A DNA stretch of 64,000 nt. Source: Thecamonas trahens ATCC 50062. Lineage: Eukaryota; Apusozoa; Apusomonadida; Apusomonadidae. Both the position numbers and the translations under genes were made by a program. The notes below the pieces were generated by a model. The model did not search any database, had not been told where the DNA came from, and was given only the letters and a program-made list of their open reading frames with translations. The DNA is taken from contig NW_013657676.1 in the NCBI RefSeq assembly GCF_000142905.1, positions 375,256 to 439,255 on the forward strand, written 5' to 3'. The number at the start of each line of letters is the position of its first letter. Within the stretch, counting starts at the first letter, position 1. This document shows, in pieces, positions 54,601 to 63,845 of this stretch.

Positions 54601-57474
54601 AGCGGCACCGGAGCCAGTCTCGGGCGAGAGCGCCGAGGCCTCGGCCGATGCCGCAAACGAGCCGAGGTAAATGTACGGCACGGTGACAGGCGCGTCGTAC
54701 GCAGCCTGCGGGTCGGTCACCGGATGAGCCTTGAACGAAGTCACGCCGTCGTCACTCGGGGCGAGCAAGAGCTGACAGGCAGCGTTGGCGGTGGCGGCAG
54801 TGATGGCAAAGGCCACCGAGACTGCCTTGTCGAACGGAGCTGGATCCTCCGAGTACAGCGCGGCGTAGTGCTCGAAAACAAGAGCCGCGGCCGAGGCGAG
54901 GGCGGCTGCGTGGGCGTCGGTGTTCGAGCTCTCGACGGCGGTGACGGTGTGGAGGTGGAGCGCAGCGAGGCGGAGCTCCTCCAGGGCGCCGAGAAGGTGC
55001 TCCATCAGCAGGCGCAGGCGCGGCACAGCCGGCAGCTCGCCGTCTTTGAGTTCTTTCCACAGAGCGTGGACGGTCCGCGAAATGTGCTTAAACGCCTTGG
55101 AGAGCTTGTCCATGTCACGTGGGCTGAGCATGGGATGGGCCGGACCGCTTGCAGCCTCCTTGACCAGTTTGTATCGTGCGGCGAGAAACCGTGCGAGCTG
55201 TTCGATCGAGTGGATGACCTGCTTGTGAAGCTCGGCCGCGGCCGAGACTGGAAGGCGCGGACCGATGCCGGTGGCGCTGCCGGTGGCAATGAGCCCCATT
55301 GGGCTCGTTGCCGAGACCGAGGCGCCATGCGGCGCAGTGACCGGGAGCGCGGTGGCGGCGGTGGCGGTGCGCGAGGCGGCGCGCGAGGCGGCAATGGTCT
55401 GCACATGTATAACAAGGTCGCGCCCGGGACCCAGCAGCCCGTTGAGTGCCGAGCAGAGCTGGACGCCGTACTTGACAACGCGTCCAGTCACCGTCGCGTT
55501 GCCGAGCGACGACTCGCCGACGTCGCGGACGGGCTCGAGAGCACGGGCAAGCTTGTGGCCGGCAACGTCGACGGCCGAGGCGTAGGTGAGCAACGCGTCG
55601 GCCGACGGCTCGTCAAAGACCCGCAGCTGGTCAGCAAGCGACGCGAGGTCGCTCTGCAGCATCTCGATGCTGGCGAGAAAAGCCGGCAGCGCGTCGGCGA
55701 GTGAGTCCGGGACGCCGCCCGAGACTGCCAGTGTCTTGACGCCACGGGCTGCCTTCTTGATTGCGCTCGAGAGCTCGAGCCGCATCTTGCCGGCGCTGCC
55801 CTTGGCTTGCGACTCTTTGAGCGCCTTGTACTCGGCAATCATCGACTTGGTGACGCCGACAATGGCCTCAAAGACCTCGTTGTACGAGCCGGCCTTGACT
55901 GGCTCGAGGCGTGGGTGCGGACCTGACGCCGCAGGCTCCAGAGCTGCGGCGGTGAGAGGCTTGGGCGCCACCTCCTTGGCCTTGGGTGGGTGCAAAGGAG
56001 TGCTTGACGGCTGGCTTCCACCGACATCAATGTGAATGTCGCCCATGTCGAGCGGGCGCGAATCGGAACCAGGGCGAGCGCCAGCGGCCGACGCTGGGCG
56101 GGTGCTTGCCGACGATTCGTCGACGTCGTCGATGTCCGAGTCGGACGCGTTCCCTCCGCCCGAGGTGTTGGACAGGTGCGCCACGCTGTCTGGCCAGGCG
56201 ACTTTGATGTCGTTGGCGCCGTCAAGGATGGCAGGCGTCAGCTTCCACGCCGCTTGCGAGAACGGAACAACTGCGTTGGCCCACGGCGAGTGCTGTGGCG
56301 GGAACGAGAGGGCGGTGAGGCCGGGGGCGTTGGCGAGGTCGGCCTCGATGGCGAGAACAGCGACCTGGGCAATGACAGCATCGAGGGCGCGGGCAAAGGC
56401 GCGAGCGGCAGACGAGGCGGTCGAGGTGGTGCTCGGGGTCGAGAACAGCGTCGCCTCCTTGAGGACGGCAACGTGGTTCGGCAGCTCGCGGGCGAGGCCG
56501 ACCACCTCTGGGCCGGCCGGATGCGAGACGCCAGCCCGCTCGACGACATGAACGGCGGCGAGAGCGAGGGCATCGACGGCTTCGGTGAGCCCGGTCAGCG
56601 CGTTCTGAGCGTGGCTGACCACTGTAGCCTTCTCAGACTTGGTGGTCACGACAGCGTGGACGGCAAGTGCGTCGACAAAGGCTCGGGTCCAGCCAGCAAC
56701 GGCCGCGACAGAACGCTGGGCGTTGGCTGAAGCCTCACGGGCAGCATCGCGGATAGGGCGACCCGAGTCATCGTAGCCGACCCACTCGCCGAGAAGAGAG
56801 GCCGAGAAGAGCGCCGCGCCGGCGCAGTGCTGGAGGGCGCGGACAGCCTTGGCAGTCTGCGAGCCCAGTGGCGCGAGCTCCTCGGGCGTGGCAGCAGCTG
56901 CAAGGGTGCCAGCAGCTGCAGCTGCGAGGTTTCGGAGCGCAGAAAGCAGGGCGTCGACCGAGTCCGCGCCAGTGAGCGCGTGCTTGGCGAGACGAAGCGC
57001 CCAGTGGAGGCGCTCGCGCCAGGGCGAGACAACGGCTGGCAGATCCAGCAAGTCGGCCGCAGCGTCGTAGTACGTGTGCACGCCCTGGAGAATGTCCGAG
57101 TCCATGGGGGGTTGCCAGCCGTCAAGACGGGCAAGCGCAGCCGCTGCCGCTGCAAGATGGTAGGCCGGGACCGCGACGGCGGCCGGCGGGTCGAGCCCCG
57201 CAGCCACCTGCGCCGAGAGAACACAGGCGGCGGCCCAGTGGAGCGAGGTCTGCGGCGAGTATGGCGGGCCCGAGGCCGCAAGAAGCTTGGTAGCCACAGC
57301 TTCAGGCTCCCACCATGGAGCTGCAGAGCCATTCTTCCAACCCGACACGGTGTGAAGCTCCGACTTGGAGGCGGCCGACGCCAGCGGCGCCGTTGCATGG
57401 GCCGGCAGCGGCGGTGGCGGCACGAAAGATGCCGCCTCCAGGGCCTCTGCGGAGAAGAACTGAGCAGGCAGCAT
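51646..57474 (-). CDS. Giant Ala-rich helical protein with C-terminal CAAX box
   Basis: 1942 residues, single exon. Composition is strongly Ala/Leu/Ser/Val, and long stretches look like amphipathic helices (for example LNAERLKFQLPEML-type text near residue 1640 and VSDAETASLLRSIEDIEHAA). This suggests stacked helical bundles like those of talin, vinculin or alpha-catenin rods, but no signature motif lets me assign such a family. A Ser/Asp/Pro-rich linker sits at about residues 415-510. The last residues are GGKACCIIL: the terminal Cys-Ile-Ile-Leu is a CAAX box, with Leu favouring geranylgeranylation, and a neighbouring Cys could be palmitoylated. Membrane attachment is therefore likely. It lies between trehalase and the Rieske gene and is divergent from the latter. 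Function unknown. Confidence 0.8.
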   Translation of the reverse strand: MLPAQFFSAEALEAASFVPPPPLPAHATAPLASAASKSELHTVSGWKNGSAAPWWEPEAVATKLLAASGPPYSPQTSLHWAAACVLSAQVAAGLDPPAAVAVPAYHLAAAAAALARLDGWQPPMDSDILQGVHTYYDAAADLLDLPAVVSPWRERLHWALRLAKHALTGADSVDALLSALRNLAAAAAGTLAAAATPEELAPLGSQTAKAVRALQHCAGAALFSASLLGEWVGYDDSGRPIRDAAREASANAQRSVAAVAGWTRAFVDALAVHAVVTTKSEKATVVSHAQNALTGLTEAVDALALAAVHVVERAGVSHPAGPEVVGLARELPNHVAVLKEATLFSTPSTTSTASSAARAFARALDAVIAQVAVLAIEADLANAPGLTALSFPPQHSPWANAVVPFSQAAWKLTPAILDGANDIKVAWPDSVAHLSNTSGGGNASDSDIDDVDESSASTRPASAAGARPGSDSRPLDMGDIHIDVGGSQPSSTPLHPPKAKEVAPKPLTAAALEPAASGPHPRLEPVKAGSYNEVFEAIVGVTKSMIAEYKALKESQAKGSAGKMRLELSSAIKKAARGVKTLAVSGGVPDSLADALPAFLASIEMLQSDLASLADQLRVFDEPSADALLTYASAVDVAGHKLARALEPVRDVGESSLGNATVTGRVVKYGVQLCSALNGLLGPGRDLVIHVQTIAASRAASRTATAATALPVTAPHGASVSATSPMGLIATGSATGIGPRLPVSAAAELHKQVIHSIEQLARFLAARYKLVKEAASGPAHPMLSPRDMDKLSKAFKHISRTVHALWKELKDGELPAVPRLRLLMEHLLGALEELRLAALHLHTVTAVESSNTDAHAAALASAAALVFEHYAALYSEDPAPFDKAVSVAFAITAATANAACQLLLAPSDDGVTSFKAHPVTDPQAAYDAPVTVPYIYLGSFAASAEASALSPETGSGAAPVPSAHNMAYNSFTGLAESCNATLELLRSAGSFSAQQSLCSQLAVILEPAQRAFAQLTNTHGVLGSQFGSAAADVGNAALTLAAFLTFVVSQGLAEPASQPNLERLHLALRAATASYMDDVSVRLDSTTSGEPGIEGGPRYVSPDEGDGAGADESGSAREMAGAANPVAHIATIDAFVAAFGEAITVATLEAFQADCKLASALRLSEPLVTAYTTSLASAISAVDECVKRVDSETQAIDPDIEEPPSSELVTPVTTGYRAFLVKVRNALQMLANTNGNYVQVPAASAALVTELEGVQATVESTLGALGSFSSASTSNLGSEARQLRQATVAMTSSGQAFVRAPQNADRQRDHGSAVVALASALAALLGSLTTVTLEVSRASGPSQDHFLEAYTELGDAGARLASMAKEINRLDSARGGGPKSKTWSHKLCVTLHHVAKAARNASATANDPSAVATNLSSVAQALQGMTAKYSRLLSRMCAVPVAGSVAKASTLLSSASDVLTDGLAKYEESLQTLEAAATDASIQGTHARRTTELSLALLDTAQCARDLATLLDSPPNESPASSARSCEGASDGGVEPLPPAPGPAVNLGRTFSSRLNAGPSAADLGPDAFCNSPIVGPAYSDLFQAAVALLQYERSLAETGLSSSAVSALLEVVASLKAIASAATVEDAQSVNAERLKFQLPEMLDVLRGLVRERAGIDDEGDEVSDAETASLLRSIEDIEHAAARFTVSLNRIGATDDALDTHASDAAVLAEQVRRVVGAVTDLFYEGPGGGRSGSVRGGNRFDDLHALAEFLIKRSRARDAGDPAVYSRRLAKIEDDLAELLEVLVKQADLAAEARIELAPTREACQGLVSAADVLKSIATATARRISDSGDSGEALAARIQPLASKVVTSAADLADRLARLTSGGEREATGAWRELLYGANSVSLHILTLLESLESASGDHGDDASVLVPAGAADAAVDDAGDSPAGETGSGGKACCIIL

Positions 57475-57926
57475 GCGCTTGGATCTTACAAACTAGTTGT
57501 AGTCTCTGTGCAAGGCAGGGGGAGGAAGAAGGTCACGCGAGCGGTGGTGCCAGACGTCTCCAAGTGCGGAGCCGGGGAGGGCGCCGGCAGCACAGCTGAT
57601 CGTGATCGGTTGGCGACTGCGGTGGCTTTGGCGGTTTGGGGGGGCGGGGAGGGGGGAATTTGCCCGCAGTTGCTGTGATGATGTTGATGACGGATTATGG
57701 GGAGAGAACGGGAGCCGTGGTGGTGGGGAAGGGGGAGGGGATGCGGTTGTTGAACCGTTGTTGTGAGGGCAGAAGGGTCTCGATCGTCGTGGGGGAGGAG
57801 GCGGGGGGGGGGGGGGGGGGTGGGGGGGTTGCGACGGGGCTGACGCTATGATTGATGAATGCAACAATTGAATGGCGGCCGGTATCGTCGTCAGAGACGG
57901 GCGAATCTCTCTCTCGCTCGGCACTC
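57475..57926. other. Bidirectional intergenic region between the CAAX helical protein and Rieske genes
   Basis: 452 bases between divergent starts, rich in G tracts on the + strand, with the longest (18 G) at 57803-57820. No additional gene was recognised. An ATG at 57852 is in frame with the Rieske start but would put an uncharged segment before the targeting peptide. Confidence 0.6.
57803..57820. repeat. 18-base poly(G) tract
   Basis: An uninterrupted run of 18 G lies 107-124 bases upstream of the Rieske start codon, followed after one T by seven more G. Confidence 0.95.
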
Positions 57927-59244
57927 ATGCTGCGACTGCTTGTTCCCAGCGCGCTCAAGTCTGCGCGGGTGGTTGTGCCCAAGGCGGCGCCTGCCCTGCT
58001 CATGGGCACGCCTGCTTCTTCCTCGTCCAACGACGAGTCCAACGCCAAGTCTGCTGCTGCTGCTCCGGCCCTGCGTGCCGCTGCGCCGGCCCTTGACGGT
58101 ACGCCCTACACCACCGAGCGCTCGGCTGCTGACGCGCTGGCCCTCCCGCCCGCCCGCTGGCCAGTTCCGCGGCGGCGGCAGGAGCTACCGCAGCGTCGAG
58201 CGCCTGCTACCATGCACCACACATGCCATGACTTCCTCCACACTCTACACACTCCACTCTGCTATCCCTGGGCCGTCCTCGCGCCCCCATGCGCTCCTTA
58301 TGCTTCGCCCCGACAAGCTTCGGCCGGCAAAAAATTGGATGCGCGACGAGGCGGCGCTGCCGCTCAGCGGTGGCGTCCCGCATAACGGCGGACATGGGCT
58401 TTGGGTGTGAGATATGGAGGGGGAAATATCGTGTGGAGGCAAGTTGCTCGGCAACAAATGCAAGCGGGAGGAAGGGGGCAAGTGGTGGGCGTGACATGGA
58501 TGGGTACTCACCGAGTATATGTGGAACAACACGCTGTGGACCGACTGGCGCGGTGGTTGGCGATGACTCGCGGATACTGACGACGACGATATGATGGGGG
58601 GGGGGCATGGATTGGCTCGTGGACGTTGCGGGAGAATAGCGTTCTCGTCGCCGTCGGCTCTGGTCCGGCACGCGTCGGGCATGCCGACTACGGGCCCGGA
58701 CTTTGGAAAGTACAAGGCCAAGGGCGAGACGCCGGAGTCGTCGCGCGCCTACGCGTACATGATGGTGGGCGCGACCGGGTTTGTGGCTGCGACGATGGCC
58801 AAGACTATGGTTGTGGACTTTGTTTCGACGATGTCTGCGTCTGCGGATGTTCTGGCGCTGTCGTCGGTCGAGGTTGACGTCGCGTCGATCCCCGAGGGCA
58901 AGTCTGTCGTCGTCAAGTGGCGCGGCAAGCCGGTGTTCATCAAGCACCGGACCAAGGCTGACATTGACCGCGAGGGTGCGCTCGACACGTCGACGCTCCG
59001 CGACCCGGAAACCGATGCCATCCGCCACGCCCCGGGCCGCCCCGAGTGGCTCGTCCTCCTTGCCATCTGCACCCATCTCGGCTGCGTGCCCATCGCCGGC
59101 CAGGGCGACTACAACGGCTACTTCTGCCCTTGCCACGGCTCGCACTACGACGGCTCCGGTCGCATCCGCAAGGGCCCGGCTCCGCGCAACCTCGAGATCC
59201 CCGAGTACACCTTTGTCTCGGACTCGGTGGTCAAGATCGGATAA
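57927..59244 (+). CDS. UQCRFS1: Rieske iron-sulfur protein of mitochondrial complex III
   Basis: Exon 1 is 57927-58098 (donor GTACGC); the intron is 541 bases (acceptor GAATAG); exon 2 is 58640-59244. The exon sum is 777 bases, giving 258 residues. It carries the 2Fe-2S cluster that moves electrons from ubiquinol to cytochrome c1. The N-terminus [20 protein letters not shown] is an Arg/Lys-bearing mitochondrial presequence. [20 protein letters not shown] leads into the membrane helix [17 protein letters not shown]. The cluster-binding motifs are CTHLGC (about residue 201) and [14 protein letters not shown] (about 220). The C-terminus [16 protein letters not shown] is the usual one. Splice phase 1 joins ALD to AFSSPS cleanly. 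Confidence 0.93.
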
Positions 59245-59393
59245 TCGGTCGAGGCGCTCTTCAACAATGAACACCAGCTCCCTCTCCTTCCAAACTGGCG
59301 CTCGCCGCATTCAGCCAGGCTCGTGCTGCGGCTTCCATGCCTCCGCAATCCGCTCTCGACCTCGACCCATACCTGCACGCTTGTCTCGGCACC

Positions 59394-62307
59394 ATGCTCC
59401 GGCTGGTGTACTCACTGGCACTGGTTGTCATCCTAGCCATAGCCGTCAATGGACGCGGCCTCTTCTACGGCCTGCAGACAGATCACATCATCCCTGGACC
59501 TCCTGGCCGTACGTCACTATCCCCTACCTCGTCTCCAGCCATGGCTGCGGCAAGCTTCTAATTCAAACTCGCACGTGCTGCGTGCCATCATCACCCGGAC
59601 CCGAAACCTGCCCCCCCCCTTTGACACACACACACACAGTGCATATTGCTGTCATCAAATGGGGGGAGAGGAAGGGGGTAGGAGAGGGGGGGGGGGGTAA
59701 GAGAAGGTTGCAGGGGGTGGGGATGGGGGACCAAAGGGAAGGGAGGGGGGAGGGGGGGGGGGCCTGGCTGGCCATAGCTGCCGCGTGACCTGGCGACATG
59801 GCGACATCATTTGGTTGATGGCGTCGCCCTGGTGATGGTGTGAATGGGACTGACTGGTGATGATGATGATGACTTTGGGACTCCGGGGGGAGGGGAGGTT
59901 AGACAATCAGTTTGGCCGCGAAGTCTTTGACGCCAAGGACATCAACAACGATGGAAACGCCGACATGATTACACGGCAGTACGGATCGCCATCGCGTGAG
60001 GCCAAGCATGTAGGGCCTGTGGCACTCTACCTTGGCCCACTCGATGCGGTGGCCTCGGCAGACGACTATGACTTCTCTTTCCAGCCAAAGGTGGGCGTGA
60101 ACGGATCGTACCATGCTCGGTTTGGCGAGCTGGTGGTGACCGGCGACGTCAATCACGACGGCTACGACGATCTGATCATGTCGTCGCAGGTGACGATTAC
60201 AGCATACGTGTACGTGTTCTTTGGGCCGTTCACTAAGGCTCCGGACGGGAGCGCGCGCAAGGTCAACCTCACGCTCGCTGACGCAGACATTGTGCTCAAC
60301 GGAGATCCGTTGACGACAGGCTCGACGTTTGGCCACGCCATTGTTGTGTGCGAGGTCGACTCGGTGCCCGGCATGGATCTGGTGATCGGCGACCCAACGT
60401 TCAATGTCTCGGGCACCGACACCAAGGAGGGCGCCATCTTTGTGTATACCGGGCCGCTGACAGGGACCCAGTACTCGGTGGCCGATGCGAGCCTCGCGCT
60501 CGAAGGCACCATTGTCGACGCGAAGTTTTCCGACACGCTGCGGTGTGCAGACGTCAACGGCGTGCCCGGCGATGAGCTCATCGTTGCCGAGCCGGGCTAT
60601 GGCTCAGCGGCGGGCCGGGTGCTTATTTTCGACGATTTGCACGCCGGCGGCCGCATCTCGGCCCAGTTTGTGGGGCCGCTCATCTCAACTGTCTTTCCCG
60701 TCCCGAGTGGCGGAAACATCACGCTCATGATTCCCAACGGCTTTGCCAACGCCATCGACGTCGTCGACTTTAACGGCGATGGCGAGAACGACGTCATTAT
60801 TGCCTGCTACCAATACCCGACGTTTAACGACGCGGATCCGGACGACGTCATGCGCGGCGAGGTGTACGTCTTCTGGGGCCCATTCGGCTCGGCGCGCGCC
60901 GCCGACGATCCTTACACTCGCGAGACCGCCAATGTCATCATTGCCGGTGTCGAGCGCAACGAAATGGTCGCCGGCGGCGTGCTCGGTGTCCCGTCGCTCA
61001 ACCCGGACGGCATCAACGATCTGGTCCTCGCCATGCCGCACTACGGCCGACTCCGCGGCAAACTCGTCATTTTCCATGGCCTCAACGTCTCGTCCGACCA
61101 CCCGCAGATCCGGCTGACGACCAAGCAGGCCAACGCGGTGCTCCATGGCGCGCGGAGCCAGGCCGGGTTTGGCTACTCGATGGCCTACGCCGGGTTCGTG
61201 TCGAACCAGACCCACTCGGCGTTGCTCATCTCCTCACCATTTGCGCCCGACGGCTTCTCCGTCGGCCGGGTCTCGCTTGTACAGCAAGTTCCCACGGCAT
61301 GCCCGTACTACGGGACATGCAAGTCGTGCGTCGACGCGGGATGCGTGTGGTGCAAGGGCGACGACACGTGCACTTTTGCCTCGCCGTCGGCGTCGATCAC
61401 CTGCCCCGGTAACGACATCACTCTTCTTCCCAAGCACTGCCCTGGCTTCAACTACCGCGAGCTGTTCATTGCCATTGCGCTCGCCACCGGGGTCTGCTTT
61501 GGTCTCGGCCTTCTTGCGTCGCGGCTCAAGCGGCTTTGTTGCTCCGAGGACGCGTTCCAGCGCGAGGCCCGGCTGAAGAAGCAAGCCGACGCCGCCGCCG
61601 ACGACGCCCGCCGCGCCAAACTCCACGCCTCGCTCCAGGTCACCGTCGAAGACATCATGTACGGCCGCGGCGACGGCTTTGGGCCGGCCTTGGACTTTGG
61701 CTCCATCAACTCGGACGGTGGGCCGGTGCGGGTTGTCGGCGCCGACCGGATCCAGCAGCTCTACTCTGGCGAGCTTGACGACGTTGTCGCCGCCGCCGTC
61801 GCCGTCGCCTCCTCGCCCGTCGATGACGGCTCGGTCGACCTCAGCTCGCCAGGTAAGGGTGTCGGCGCCTCGTCTTCTGCCGCCGCTTCCCGCCCGCCTG
61901 TCCCCATCCGGCTCAACTCGACGGGCTCCATCGCTACACTCTCGTCGACTGACGACGATCTGGCGCACAACATGGCCACTTTTTCCAAGCGCAAGGGCAA
62001 GAACCTCTCGGTCAACGTCTCGGGCGAACTGATATCGTCCACCGGCTCGCTCACCACGCCCTCGCCGCTCGCCACGCCGACCACCCCCAAGCTCCGCTCT
62101 CCGCAGCGCCACCACCGGTACAACTCGGACTCGTCCACAGGCTCGACGGGCGCTTCAGGCGTCGGCATGCCGCCGACCCCCACGTCCGGCCGCCGCGGCT
62201 ACTTTGCCGCCGCGCCTCCTCCTTCCCCTGCAGCTCCTGCCTCGCTGCCCACCGGCGCGCCTCCAATTCCGCCCAAGCCGGACGCGCCGAGCGAGGCCAG
62301 ACTCTAA
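59394..62307 (+). CDS. Integrin-alpha-like receptor: FG-GAP propeller, PSI domain, one membrane helix
   Basis: Exon 1 is 59394-59508 with a signal peptide (MLRLVYSLALVVILAIAVNG) and donor GTACGT. The intron is 394 bases (acceptor GTTAG). Exon 2 is 59903-62307. The sum is 2520 bases, giving 839 residues. The ectodomain has repeated FG-GAP blades with calcium-binding DxNxDG loops: NQFGREVFDAKDINNDGNAD, RFGELVVTGDVNHDGYDD, DVVDFNGDGENDVII and SLNPDGINDLVLAMP. A PSI-like cysteine-rich domain (TCKSCVDAGCVWCKGDDTC) at about 504-552 precedes a membrane helix (LFIAIALATGVCFGLGLLA) and a cytoplasmic tail of about 255 residues rich in Ser/Pro, ending in PPIPPKPDAP (SH3-ligand-like). The integrin alpha KxGFFKR motif is absent; SRLKRLCC occupies that position. 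Confidence 0.87.
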
Positions 62308-62312
62308 ACCTC

Positions 62313-63086
62313 TCACAGTGCAGCCACAAGTGCAGCTACACGCTCGCATGCCGCCACAGGCAGCTCCAAGCCCTCGTCCTCAGACTCGGCTGCCGCAAAC
62401 GCACGAACCGCAGCCACATCCAGCACCTCGACCGCAGCCACCAGCTCGCTCCGCGTCGAGCTCGGCGGCAGCGCGCCGACCGCTAGCCTAAGCTCCAGAA
62501 CCTTGTTCGGCGCAGCGAGCGCTCTCTTTCCGCCCTTGGCCAGCGCACGCATCGCACGCACCACCTCGCGCACGGCGCGCGTCCGGGTCTGAGGCCGTGC
62601 CGCCGCGGCAAGGGCTTGGAAGCCGGCGACATCGATCGTCGCCGCCGGCTCGGCCGCCGCCGGCTCGGCCGCCACCGCCGGTTCGGGCAGGCTCGGGGCC
62701 CGACTCTTGGGCTCGGCCGACGGGCGAGCCGCCGCCGTTGGTGTGGCCATCCCCCACCCAGCGTCCTGGCTCTGGCTCGTCGGCACGGGTGCCTCAGTCG
62801 TCGTTGCTTGCCACCCGCCCATCGCCGGCGTTCCCCCCGTCGCCGTCGTTGTCGCTGATGCCACAGGCGTCGCCGTCGACCAGCCTCCTTCAGCCGCGCC
62901 CCATTCAGCTGCCGCACCCACTGCAGTCGGCGCACCCGATCTTTGTACGGTAGCCGGCACCGCTGCAGCAGGAGTCGTCCACCCGTCGCTCGCCGGCGGC
63001 GCAGCTGCAGCAGCAGCAGGTGTTGCCGACTGGCTGGGCGTCACCCAGCCCGCCCCGGTCTCCCACGAGCCCCAGTTGTCAGCCAT
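62313..63086 (-). CDS. Low-complexity protein with repeated Trp-Gly motifs
   Basis: 257 residues from ATG 63086, beginning MADNWGSWETGAGWVTPSQS. The first 125 residues carry at least seven tryptophans, nearly all next to Gly or in xWxT contexts (NWGSW, GAGW, DGWTT, EWGAAEGGW, GGWQ, DAGWG) on an Ala/Pro/Thr/Ser background. WG/GW platforms of this style bind Argonaute proteins, but isolated W motifs also occur elsewhere. The C-terminal 110 residues are Ala-rich and helical (VREVVRAMRALAKGGKRALA, ELVAAVEVLDVAAVRAF), with no recognised domain. The stop is 5 bases from the convergent receptor gene stop. Confidence 0.62.
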   Translation of the reverse strand: MADNWGSWETGAGWVTPSQSATPAAAAAAPPASDGWTTPAAAVPATVQRSGAPTAVGAAAEWGAAEGGWSTATPVASATTTATGGTPAMGGWQATTTEAPVPTSQSQDAGWGMATPTAAARPSAEPKSRAPSLPEPAVAAEPAAAEPAATIDVAGFQALAAAARPQTRTRAVREVVRAMRALAKGGKRALAAPNKVLELRLAVGALPPSSTRSELVAAVEVLDVAAVRAFAAAESEDEGLELPVAACERVAALVAAL

Positions 63087-63845
63087 GTCTACAGCACTCT
63101 GAATGTGTGGGTGGCTGGTGCAGAACCGAGTCAAGTGACACACACCACAGACAGAGGTCAAAGGCGGTAAGTTAGTCAGTTAGTCTCGCGGGCTGTCGCC
63201 GTGGTCGTCGGTGGTTGGGCGCGCGCTGGCGAAGAAGCTCATTCGGCCAATTCGGCCCGCCGCCGCCGCCACCAGCTGCCTCCCAACAGCGCCATCTCCG
63301 CCACCCACTCACCACCAACAGCGATCAAAGGAGCCATGCCATCACACACACAATCACACACCACAGGCCCCGCTCAGGTGCAACCACGGCCTGGTCATGG
63401 CCATGTCATTGATACCGCCAAACCTATGCCATTACCTGCCCGACCCGCATTGTCTGACTCTCTGCCCACCCGCGAATTGGGCATTGTCACTCGGTGGGGA
63501 AATTCCCTCGACTGTCGTTCGCCAGGTCGCGTCACACCCTCTCGGTGGAAGGGGCGTGGGGGGGGAGGGGGGGGGAGGGGCCTGGGCAGAGGGTCAACAC
63601 CACCACTTGACAACAGACATATATCATGGTAGGCATTCAACAGAAGACGATGATGGCAATGACAGCAATGGCGTGCTAGGGAAAGGGGGGGCCACAATTG
63701 GCGGCTTTGTTTGTTGTTGGGGTCGAGGGCGGGGGCGGGGGGGGGGGGGGGGGGGCGGAGCGAGGGATCGCTACCGCACTCTCTGCACACGGCCACAGCA
63801 CCAAGGCGGTGGAGGGGGGGCTGAGAGTTGGACTCACCACGGGCT
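63087..63845. other. Bidirectional intergenic region before the epimerase gene
   Basis: 759 bases between divergent starts. It contains G-rich tracts near 63559-63583 and a 19-G run at 63737-63755. No coding exon was recognised; open frames here are translations of low-complexity sequence. Confidence 0.55.
63737..63755. repeat. 19-base poly(G) tract
   Basis: An uninterrupted run of 19 G lies 91-109 bases upstream of the epimerase/reductase start codon. Confidence 0.95.

Noticed and set aside
58207-59310. A 367-residue minus-strand frame over the Rieske gene and its intron
   Set aside because: It is antisense to the 2Fe-2S motifs, and the segment in the intron has no domain or conserved composition.
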